From positions 1 to 5,490 of the forward strand of contig JABMPO010000047.1 of assembly GCA_013203015.1 (NCBI GenBank): DNA of 5,490 bases. The letters are read 5' to 3'. This stretch comes from Fidelibacterota bacterium. GTDB lineage: Bacteria > Fidelibacterota > Marinisomatia > Marinisomatales > TCS56. Below are positions 1 through 4,784 of the stretch, piece by piece. The translations under genes were made by a program, and so were the position numbers. The first letter of the stretch is position 1. Each line of letters starts with the position of its first letter. Below the pieces are notes generated by a model. That model made no database searches, was not told where the DNA came from, and saw nothing but the letters and a program-made list of their open reading frames with translations.

Positions 1-120
1 ATTGATTTGGTTGACCAGGATATAGCACCTATTGATGATATCCGTGCCACTGGTAATTATCGTCGTAGAGTGTTGAAAAATGTATTAGCATTTACGTTAA
101 CGGGTCTGTTAAACAAGTAA
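1..120 (+). CDS. C-terminal end of a xanthine dehydrogenase-type FAD-binding subunit (5' partial)
   Basis: The window opens inside a reading frame (frame 1) that gives 39 residues and stops at TAA 118-120. The visible part contains PIDDIRATGNYRRRV at about residues 10-24 of the fragment, followed by a short hydrophobic tail. This pattern (hydrophobic-x-P-I-D-D-x-R-x-x-x-x-Y-R-R) is typical of the C-terminal domain of CO dehydrogenase/xanthine dehydrogenase flavoprotein subunits (CoxM, XdhB, YgfM type). These subunits hold FAD and pass electrons from the Fe-S/molybdopterin subunits to NAD+ or another acceptor in the cytoplasm. A ygfK-type gene and a purine deaminase-type gene downstream fit this call, since E. 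coli carries ygfM next to ssnA and ygfK. Only the tail is present, so the substrate and subtype cannot be decided. No convincing intrinsic terminator follows; the next structured DNA is the palindrome array starting at 149. Confidence 0.75.
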   Translation: MDLVDQDIAPIDDIRATGNYRRRVLKNVLAFTLTGLLNK

Positions 121-148
121 TGATACAGTTCGAGTACAATGTCAATTT

Positions 149-233
149 GACCCCTTCAGGGTCGTTATCTTTTCTGGGTTCGTTTACAATCGGTTCCACC
201 GATTGTTATTCATATTCAATCCCTTCGAGATTG
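149..233. repeat. Three-hairpin module, copy A
   Basis: Three palindromes in fixed order. Hairpin 1 (149-163) pairs GACCC with GGGTC around a 5-nt loop. Hairpin 2 (186-206) pairs ACAATCGGT with ACCGATTGT, a perfect 9-bp stem with loop TCC. Hairpin 3 (217-233) pairs CAATCCC with GAGATTG, with one C/A mismatch and loop TTC. Hairpins 2 and 3 start at +37 and +69 (hairpin 3 counted from its AATCCC core at 218), as in the other three copies. The 11-nt link 207-217 (TATTCATATTC) is identical in copy B. Confidence 0.9.
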
Positions 234-248
234 TTCAATTGGGGTTAT

Positions 249-391
249 TCGGTCGAAAACAGAACACCATGGGTTTACCCGTGGATGAAAGAGAAGTCCA
301 TAACATGGTGATGCATAAGTTGCATCGCTTGTTGTGGTCAGATTTACATAAATCTATAACGGTAAGAACCCTGGGTTTACCCGGGGGTATC
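249..391. repeat. Extra hairpin cluster present only in the left array
   Basis: The right array runs straight from 1328 into the leader repeat, whereas the left array carries about 143 additional bases here. Four stem-loops are visible. The first is 267-284 (CCATGGGT/ACCCGTGG, 8 bp with one G-T). The second is 298-337, a long imperfect stem whose inner part is GATGCA/TGCATC (310-326) and whose outer part pairs 298-305 with 330-337. The third is 340-355 (AGATTT/AAATCT). The fourth is 369-386 (CCCTGGG/CCCGGGG around TTTA). The first and last share the core TGGGTTTACCCG and the preceding AGAAC, so they are two copies of one palindrome about 102 bp apart. No gene is seen. Confidence 0.8.
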
Positions 392-475
392 TATACATAT
401 TTCATAAACTCCGCAGGAGTTTAATGTGAATAGACAATTAAATTTGAATAATACAGCAACCCCAAGGGGTTGAAT
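392..475 (+). repeat. Leader repeat, left copy (upstream of the transposase gene)
   Basis: The segment 392-463 matches 1326-1397 with only three mismatches (positions 396, 403 and 425). The similarity continues through the second hairpin, which differs only in its loop. It holds two hairpins: AAACTCC/GGAGTTT with loop GCA (406-422) and CAACCCC/GGGGTTG with loop AA (457-472). The AT-rich 34 bases between them are identical in both copies. The unit ends 5 bases before the transposase ATG, so any transcript of that gene would carry the CAACCCC hairpin in or beside its ribosome-binding region. Confidence 0.93.
439..446 (+). promoter_or_regulatory. Candidate Bacteroidota-type -7 element TAnnTTTG before the transposase gene
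   Basis: TAAATTTG matches the TAnnTTTG consensus described for Bacteroidota primary sigma-factor promoters. It lies 34 bases before the ATG at 481. The -33 element (TTTG/TTG) is poor: the best candidate is the GTTTAATG stretch around 419-426. If used, the transcript would start near 453 and begin with the CAACCCC hairpin. The motif has only six fixed bases in AT-rich DNA, so chance is possible. Confidence 0.25.
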
Positions 476-480
476 ATATA

Positions 481-927
481 ATGTCAACCTATACCCAAAT
501 ATATTATCATATCATTTTTTCAACTAAAAACAGGGTACCGTGCCTGAAAGAAGAAGAACGAGAAAAATTATTCAAATATATTTGGGGAATAATCAATAAT
601 AAAGGATGTCATCTATATCGGATTAATGGAGTAGAGGATCATATTCATATACTAACCGGATTAAAACCAGCTATTGCTCTCGCAGATTTAGTCAAAGATA
701 TCAAAGTAGCATCTTCAATTTGGTTAAAAGAAGAAAATATCTTTCCTCGATTTAAAGGTTGGCAGGAGGGATATGCCGCTTTTACTTATGCCGATAAAGA
801 TAAAAACACCATTATCAACTATATAAAAAATCAGATTGAACATCATTGTAAAAGGAGTTTTCGCGAAGAAATCGAGGTTTTGCTCAAGGAACATAGTATT
901 AAATTTGATGATAGGTATTTGGTTTGA
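481..927 (+). CDS. REP-associated tyrosine transposase (RAYT), IS200/IS605-like Y1 HUH enzyme
   Basis: This 148-residue protein has the hallmarks of the Y1_Tnp (transposase IS200-like) family. It starts MSTYTQIYYHIIFSTKNR, the usual first strand. The HUH metal-binding motif is H54-I55-H56 in EDHIHIL. The presumed catalytic tyrosine is Y114 in INYIKNQ, with Q118 as the third metal ligand. Full length for the family and no frameshift, so it is probably functional. Such enzymes nick and rejoin single-stranded DNA next to small hairpins; RAYT members are linked to dispersed REP palindromes. Here the gene is embedded in hairpin arrays and its stop codon TGA (925-927) overlaps the first hairpin of module B (926-940). 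The ATG at 481 follows AAGGGGT (465-470), which lies inside a hairpin and is a weak ribosome-binding site at best. By inspection its codons are more A/T-ending than those of ygfK, consistent with foreign origin. An IS200-type transposase of an autonomous element is the alternative. Confidence 0.93.
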   Translation: MSTYTQIYYHIIFSTKNRVPCLKEEEREKLFKYIWGIINNKGCHLYRINGVEDHIHILTGLKPAIALADLVKDIKVASSIWLKEENIFPRFKGWQEGYAAFTYADKDKNTIINYIKNQIEHHCKRSFREEIEVLLKEHSIKFDDRYLV

Positions 928-1010
928 CCCCTTCAGGGTCACTATCATTACTGCGCCGGTATACAATCGATTCCACCGATTGTTATTCATATTCAATCCC
1001 TCCGGGATTA
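926..1010. repeat. Three-hairpin module, copy B
   Basis: Hairpin 1 (926-940) is identical in sequence to that of copy A (GACCC/GGGTC) and begins within the transposase stop codon. Hairpin 2 (963-983) differs from copy A by one base (A at 970), which creates a single A/C mismatch in the stem. Hairpin 3 (995-1009) pairs AATCCC with GGGATT perfectly around TCC. Starts are at +0, +37 and +69. The link 984-994 equals that of copy A, while the 22-nt spacer between hairpins 1 and 2 has diverged. Confidence 0.9.
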
Positions 1011-1048
1011 GTTACCAATATGTCGCAGGTTGGGGGCTATTCAAGTGT

Positions 1049-1111
1049 GACCCTCTATGCAGGAGGCGGAGATACAATCGGTTGCAACACCAGTGATTAT
1101 TATTTGAGTTC
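1049..1111. repeat. Decayed module between copies B and C
   Basis: The region contains GACCC at 1049, ACAATCGGTTGCA at 1074-1086, and CACCAGTGATTATTATTTGAGTTC, which resembles the 3' arm of hairpin 2 plus the link to hairpin 3. The distance between the first two landmarks is 25 rather than 37, and the hairpin 2 arms no longer pair well. It looks like a fifth, eroded or rearranged unit: where its third hairpin should stand, the first hairpin of copy C begins. The preceding 1011-1048 shows no clear structure. Confidence 0.5.
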
Positions 1112-1196
1112 GACTCTTTCAGGGTCACTATCCTTGCTGCACAGGAATGCAATCGGTTACACCGATTGTTATTTATATTCAATCCCTTCGGGATTA
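1112..1196. repeat. Three-hairpin module, copy C
   Basis: Hairpin 1 (1112-1126) pairs GACTC with GGGTC, with the C-to-T change tolerated as a T-G pair. Hairpin 2 (1150-1168) pairs CAATCGGT with ACCGATTG around TAC, 8 bp perfect. Hairpin 3 (1181-1195) pairs AATCCC with GGGATT around TTC, 6 bp perfect. Offsets are again 0/+37/+69. The spacer 1127-1148 resembles that of copy B (ACTATC..T..CTGC). The 32 bases after it (1197-1228) show no recognisable feature. Confidence 0.9.
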
Positions 1197-1228
1197 ATCT
1201 CTAATCAAAAAGGCAGTTATATCAGTCA

Positions 1229-1313
1229 GTCTATTAAAGGATCGCTGTCATCGTTGAGTTGGGGAACTATCGGTTGCACCGATAGTGATTCGTGTTCAAT
1301 CCCATTGGAATTG
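1229..1313. repeat. Three-hairpin module, copy D (diverged, with a compensatory stem change)
   Basis: Hairpin 2 (1266-1286) is a perfect 9-bp stem, ACTATCGGT/ACCGATAGT around TGC. Relative to copy A, both arms changed at the same pair (A188/T204 became T1268/A1284), so pairing was kept. Hairpin 3 (1298-1312) pairs AATCCC with GGAATT apart from one C/A mismatch. The hairpin 1 position (1229-1243) aligns base for base with the other copies but its stem is largely lost. Offsets of +37 and +69 are retained. Confidence 0.8.
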
Positions 1314-1325
1314 TTCAATTGGAGT

Positions 1326-1410
1326 TATATATATTTTATAAACTCCGCAGGAGTTTAACGTGAATAGACAATTAAATTTGAATAATACAGCAACCCCGCA
1401 GGGGTTGAAT
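1326..1410 (+). repeat. Leader repeat, right copy (upstream of ygfK)
   Basis: Second copy of the unit at 392-475. Hairpins are AAACTCC/GGAGTTT with loop GCA (1340-1356) and CAACCCC/GGGGTTG with loop GCA (1391-1407). It ends 6 bases before the GTG start of ygfK and therefore forms the immediate 5' leader of that gene. The GGGG of the second stem (1401-1404) is the only purine-rich stretch in reach of the start codon; it would be hidden whenever the hairpin forms. Confidence 0.93.
1373..1380 (+). promoter_or_regulatory. Candidate Bacteroidota-type -7 element TAnnTTTG before ygfK
   Basis: TAAATTTG, identical to the motif at 439-446 because it lies in the second copy of the leader repeat, 36 bases before the GTG at 1417. 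If functional, the repeat would give ygfK its own promoter and a short hairpin-headed leader. The -33 side (around 1353-1360, GTTTAACG) is not convincing. ygfK might instead be read through from the upstream flavoprotein gene. Confidence 0.25.
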
Positions 1411-1416
1411 TAAACC

Positions 1417-4400
1417 GTGTCCGATAGATTATTCACTTATCCCATCAATAAATTGCTGTGCTGGATTCTGGCTGAGGAAAAACAGGGTACTATATTTGAC
1501 ATAAGTAAAGATCTGTTTTTCACACCCAATTTTAATGGTCCATTCCGAATGCAACGCTATGGGCAACTGCTGGAAACACCCATCGGTGTGGCTGCAGGAC
1601 CTCATACCCAATTATCGCAGAATATCATTGCCGCCTGGCTCACCGGTGCTCGCTACATCGAATTGAAAACAGTCCAGACCCTGGATCAGATCGAAGTTTC
1701 CAAGCCCTGCATTGACATGCAGGACGAAGGCTACAACTGTGAGTGGTCTCAGGAATTAAAACTCCGCCAATCTTTTGATCAATATCTGGATGCCTGGATT
1801 CTAGTACACGTGCTACGCCACCATTTTGGTTGGGATTCAACCAACGGACCCGGTGTTATTTTCAATATGAGCGTCGGTTACGATCTGGCCGGCATTAAAA
1901 ATCGTAATGTCCAGGAATTTCTGGATCTAATGGAAAATTGCCAGCTGTTGCTTGATCAAAAGCTGACTTTATTGGAACCGATATTTCCTGCTGTCAAAGA
2001 TATAGCTATCTTTGCCCGCATCTCGGATAATGTGACTTTATCCACCATGCATGGTTGCCCCCCCGATGAAATTGAACGTATCGCCCGCTATTTAATCGAA
2101 GAACGCAAACTGCACACTGCCGTGAAACTAAACCCAACCTTATTGGGACCGGAACGATTACGCCAAATTCTCAATAATGATTTGGGTTTTAAAAATGTTA
2201 ACGTTCCTGATCAGGCTTTCGAACACGATCTGAAATACGATCAAGCGTTGACCATCATTCGTAATCTACAGCAAAGCGCCAATGAATCCAGGGTGGAATT
2301 TGGACTGAAACTGACCAATACCTTGGAAGTGCTGAACCAAAAAGAACTGTTTCCGGAAAAAGAGGCACAGGCCTACCTGAGCGGGCGCGCACTGCATCCA
2401 TTGAGCGTGAACCTGGCAGCGAAATTGCAGCAAGAATTTGACGGCACGCTGGACCTGTCATTTTGTGCCGGAGCCGATTGTTACAACATTGCTGATCTGG
2501 TAGCCTGTGGATTGGCACCGATCACCACTTGTTCCGATTTGCTGAAGCCCGGCGGTTACGGACGTTTAGCTCAATATATTGAAAATTTACAGCAGCACTT
2601 TACTGATAGGTCAGTAAATACTATTAATGAATTAATCGCTATTTCAGCCCGGAATCCCGGCGATAAACAACCAGTAGTCATAACCAATCTGAATAATTAT
2701 GCCCAGTCGGTACTGAATGACGAATATTACCAGCGGCAGACACCTTTCTATCCATCGGTGAAAACAACCAAACCACTGCCACTATTCGATTGTATTTCTG
2801 CTCCCTGCACCGAGGCCTGCGCTACCGATCAAGGTATTCCTGAATACATGTACCACACTGCCAATGGCAAATTCGATCAAGCCTATGCCACGATTCTGAA
2901 AACCAATCCGCTACCAGGTATTACCGGATATGTCTGTGACCATCTTTGCCAGACCAAATGCACGCGGATCAACTATGATCGACCACTTTTGATCCGTGAG
3001 ATCAAGCGCTTTGCCACTGAATGGGGGCAAAAAGGCATTTCTCCAAAAGCCATAGCTCCAAATAGATTTAAAGCCGCTGTGATTGGCGGCGGCCCCTCGG
3101 GATTATCCTGTGCCTATTTCCTGGCACTGGCAGGATTTTCCGTAGAAATTTTTGAATCCAAAGCGAGTCTGGGCGGAATGGTATCCGGGGCGATTCCCCG
3201 ATTTCGTTTGGGTGATGATAGTATTCGGAATGATTTGGATTTGATCACCGGGTTGGGAGTAAAAATCAATTACAACCATTTGGTGGATAAAGCGGAATTT
3301 GCCCGTATACACCAGGAAAATGATTACATCTATTTGGGAATGGGTGCTCAGGTCAGTCGCCGGTTGAATATTCCGGGTGAGGAAATATCCCGGGTAATGG
3401 ATCCGCTAGATTTTCTCTCCGGTGTAAAGAACGACCTGTCAATTCCTGCGGGATCCGAAGTGCTGATTATCGGTGGCGGCAACACTGCCATGGATGCTGC
3501 CCGCAGTTCACTTCGATTAGTAGGCGAGGGTGGGAAGGTAACCATCGTTTACCGCCGCACTATCGATCAGATGCCGGCAGACTGGGAAGAGATCGAAGCA
3601 GCCCAGGCTGAGGGTATCGAAATTAGGGAATTGATCGCGCCGGTTGCGCTCACCGAAACCAACGATCATCTGTCCATGACCTGTCAAAAAATGAAACTGG
3701 GCGATAAAGATGCCAGTGGACGACCTCGGCCGGTTGCGATTCCCGATAGTGATTTTATTTTCGAAACTGATTATGTGATTCCTGCTGTAGGGCAGTCAGT
3801 GGCGTTCGATTTTCTGGATGTTGATGATCTGAAGATCGACCCCGAAACTCAAGCCACTAGCCTTCCCAACATTTATGCTGGTGGAGATGCCGTTCGGGGT
3901 GCTTACACGATTGTTGCCGCTGTTGGCGATGGCAAACGGGCGGCTCAGAGTATTACCTCGGAAGCCACAGGAAAAAACCGGTATATATCTAACCTCAAGA
4001 AAAAGGCAGCACCTGCCGTCCAAAAAATTAATTTTTCCCGTCGTGATTATGGATCTGCCGTAAGTGGATTTACGCCTCATCATGACCAACCGGTGAAAAC
4101 GTTATTGACGCCGGAGCAAGCCCAGGCTGAAGCCGCCCGTTGCCTTTTCTGCGATGAATTCTGCGATGTCTGCGTCACCGTCTGTCCCAACCGGGCGAAT
4201 CTGGCTTATCCGGTGGATTCTGTCAATATAGACATTCCCATAGTGTCGCAACAAAATGGCGTAACTAAAATTGAATATAATGGCAAATTGATCGTTGATC
4301 AGCCAACCCAGATTGCCAATATCACCGATTTCTGCAATGAATGTGGCAACTGTACTACTTTCTGTCCTACAGCTGGTGACCCCTATCTGGATAAGCCGCG

Positions 4401-4713
4401 CATCAGTTTGTCGGCGGCCAGTTTTGCGGATCAGATTGAAAGTTACTGGCTGCAACCTGATCGGTTGGACTATAAATTTACTACCGGCAAAACCAGGTTA
4501 AAGGCCAACGGCGATAAATTAGTTTGGGATGGGGAACTGCTGACAGTTGTTTTGGATAAAAAAACACTGGTGGTTGAAAGAATCGAATGGAATGTGAATG
4601 ATGATCAATCTGTTTCACTTGAACCGGCATTGAAAATGGCTGTGCTCTGGAAAGGTCTATGCCGGTTGCCGCAATTTAAAAATGGACCAGAAAATAACTT
4701 AATGTCATGCTGA
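1417..4713 (+). CDS. ygfK: YgfK-type multidomain Fe-S flavoprotein oxidoreductase (putative selenate reductase subunit)
   Basis: This 1098-residue protein matches E. coli YgfK (about 1030 residues) throughout. Residues ~1-430 form a dihydroorotate dehydrogenase-like region with the signatures AAGPHTQLSQN (59-69), STMHGCPPDEIE, VKLNPTLLG and DLLKPGGY. A cysteine-rich Fe-S domain follows (C459, C464, C468; C507, C511, C515). Then comes an FAD/NAD(P)H module: FAD loop GGGPSG (557-562), dinucleotide loop GGGNTA (686-691), YRR (712-714, suggestive of NADPH) and AGGDAVRG near 821. The C-terminal clusters are CxxCxxxCxxCxxxCP (909-924) and CxxCxxCxxxCP (973-984). The domains resemble glutamate synthase small subunit and dihydropyrimidine dehydrogenase, giving a soluble electron-transfer enzyme. 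E. coli ygfK has been implicated in selenate reduction, but its gene context (molybdenum hydroxylase, purine deaminase) suggests service to that pathway. GTG 1417 is chosen because TAA 1411-1413 is in frame just upstream and the N-terminus aligns. The last codons and the TGA overlap a REP-like palindrome. Confidence 0.95.
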   Translation: MSDRLFTYPINKLLCWILAEEKQGTIFDISKDLFFTPNFNGPFRMQRYGQLLETPIGVAAGPHTQLSQNIIAAWLTGARYIELKTVQTLDQIEVSKPCIDMQDEGYNCEWSQELKLRQSFDQYLDAWILVHVLRHHFGWDSTNGPGVIFNMSVGYDLAGIKNRNVQEFLDLMENCQLLLDQKLTLLEPIFPAVKDIAIFARISDNVTLSTMHGCPPDEIERIARYLIEERKLHTAVKLNPTLLGPERLRQILNNDLGFKNVNVPDQAFEHDLKYDQALTIIRNLQQSANESRVEFGLKLTNTLEVLNQKELFPEKEAQAYLSGRALHPLSVNLAAKLQQEFDGTLDLSFCAGADCYNIADLVACGLAPITTCSDLLKPGGYGRLAQYIENLQQHFTDRSVNTINELIAISARNPGDKQPVVITNLNNYAQSVLNDEYYQRQTPFYPSVKTTKPLPLFDCISAPCTEACATDQGIPEYMYHTANGKFDQAYATILKTNPLPGITGYVCDHLCQTKCTRINYDRPLLIREIKRFATEWGQKGISPKAIAPNRFKAAVIGGGPSGLSCAYFLALAGFSVEIFESKASLGGMVSGAIPRFRLGDDSIRNDLDLITGLGVKINYNHLVDKAEFARIHQENDYIYLGMGAQVSRRLNIPGEEISRVMDPLDFLSGVKNDLSIPAGSEVLIIGGGNTAMDAARSSLRLVGEGGKVTIVYRRTIDQMPADWEEIEAAQAEGIEIRELIAPVALTETNDHLSMTCQKMKLGDKDASGRPRPVAIPDSDFIFETDYVIPAVGQSVAFDFLDVDDLKIDPETQATSLPNIYAGGDAVRGAYTIVAAVGDGKRAAQSITSEATGKNRYISNLKKKAAPAVQKINFSRRDYGSAVSGFTPHHDQPVKTLLTPEQAQAEAARCLFCDEFCDVCVTVCPNRANLAYPVDSVNIDIPIVSQQNGVTKIEYNGKLIVDQPTQIANITDFCNECGNCTTFCPTAGDPYLDKPRISLSAASFADQIESYWLQPDRLDYKFTTGKTRLKANGDKLVWDGELLTVVLDKKTLVVERIEWNVNDDQSVSLEPALKMAVLWKGLCRLPQFKNGPENNLMSC

Positions 4714-4732
4714 GCTTGTCGAAGCAAGACAT
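4702..4732. repeat. REP-like palindrome 1, overlapping the ygfK stop
   Basis: ATGTC (4702-4706) pairs with GACAT (4728-4732). After one A/A mismatch, TGCT (4708-4711) pairs with AGCA (4723-4726), leaving GAGCTTGTCGA as loop. The text TGTCATGCTGAGCTTGTCGAA is of a type I recall as a dispersed repeat in many bacterial genomes. The ygfK TGA (4711-4713) lies inside it, so the final three residues (Met-Ser-Cys) are coded by the repeat. Confidence 0.8.
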
Positions 4733-4741
4733 ACTCTTATA

Positions 4742-4766
4742 TCACCCTTCGACTGGCTCAGGGTGA
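4742..4766. repeat. REP-like palindrome 2, inverted relative to palindrome 1
   Basis: TCACCCT (4742-4748) pairs with AGGGTGA (4760-4766), a perfect 7-bp stem with an 11-nt loop TCGACTGGCTC. Read on the - strand it gives GTCACCCTGAGCCAGTCGAAG, which aligns with palindrome 1 (GTCATGCTGAGCTTGTCGAAG). The two therefore form a head-to-head pair of the BIME kind with about 9 bases between stems. It could also act as a weak transcription attenuator between ygfK and the next gene, but there is no run of T after it on the + strand. Confidence 0.8.
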
Positions 4767-4784
4767 CAAAATAATATAAAAATT

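Larger units (their letters stand above)
149..1410. mobile_element. RAYT element: Y1 transposase gene flanked on both sides by palindrome arrays
   Basis: Between the upstream flavoprotein gene and ygfK, nearly all non-coding sequence consists of short perfect or near-perfect palindromes. They belong to two recurring units: a three-hairpin module (149, 926, 1112, 1229) and a two-hairpin leader unit (392 and 1326). The transposase gene lies between a left array (module + extra hairpins + leader) and a right array (three modules + a decayed one + leader). Both arrays also share GTTCAATTGG-type sequence after their last module (230-248 and 1310-1328). RAYT/IS200-family enzymes recognise such hairpins as single strands, so enzyme and repeats very likely belong together. 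The outer limits are set by the repeats and are approximate. I saw no target-site duplication, which fits IS200/REP mobility. Whether the element still moves is unknown. Confidence 0.75.

Noticed and set aside
120..424. Two overlapping short open frames (63 and 73 codons) in the left array
   Set aside because: They run across hairpins of the repeat units, have no recognisable domain, and their sequence is explained by palindromes and repeat structure.
724..996. Minus-strand open frame over the end of the transposase gene
   Set aside because: Antisense shadow of a well-supported Y1 transposase gene and of the adjacent palindromes; no domain is recognisable.
924..1358. A 144-codon open frame after the transposase as a real gene
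   Set aside because: It begins with TTG overlapping the transposase stop, consists of the palindrome modules, and lacks a ribosome-binding site or family match. The in-frame spacing is kept only as a low-interest finding.
149..1410. CRISPR array
   Set aside because: Repeats are composite hairpins with variable distance between units and homologous, not unique, spacers. No Cas gene is present.
1326..1416. Riboswitch (purine or molybdenum cofactor) upstream of ygfK
   Set aside because: The leader is a near copy of the sequence before the transposase gene and consists of two simple hairpins without conserved aptamer junctions.
2255..2518. Minus-strand open frames inside ygfK (also at 1640-1840, 3348-3545, 3796-4089 and 4102-4455)
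   Set aside because: All lie opposite conserved domains of ygfK and show no family features; they are antisense shadows.
4742..4784. Intrinsic terminator after ygfK
   Set aside because: The 7-bp stem has an 11-nt loop and is followed by ACAAAATAATATAAAA rather than a T-run on the + strand. It is better explained as one of a pair of REP-like repeats.
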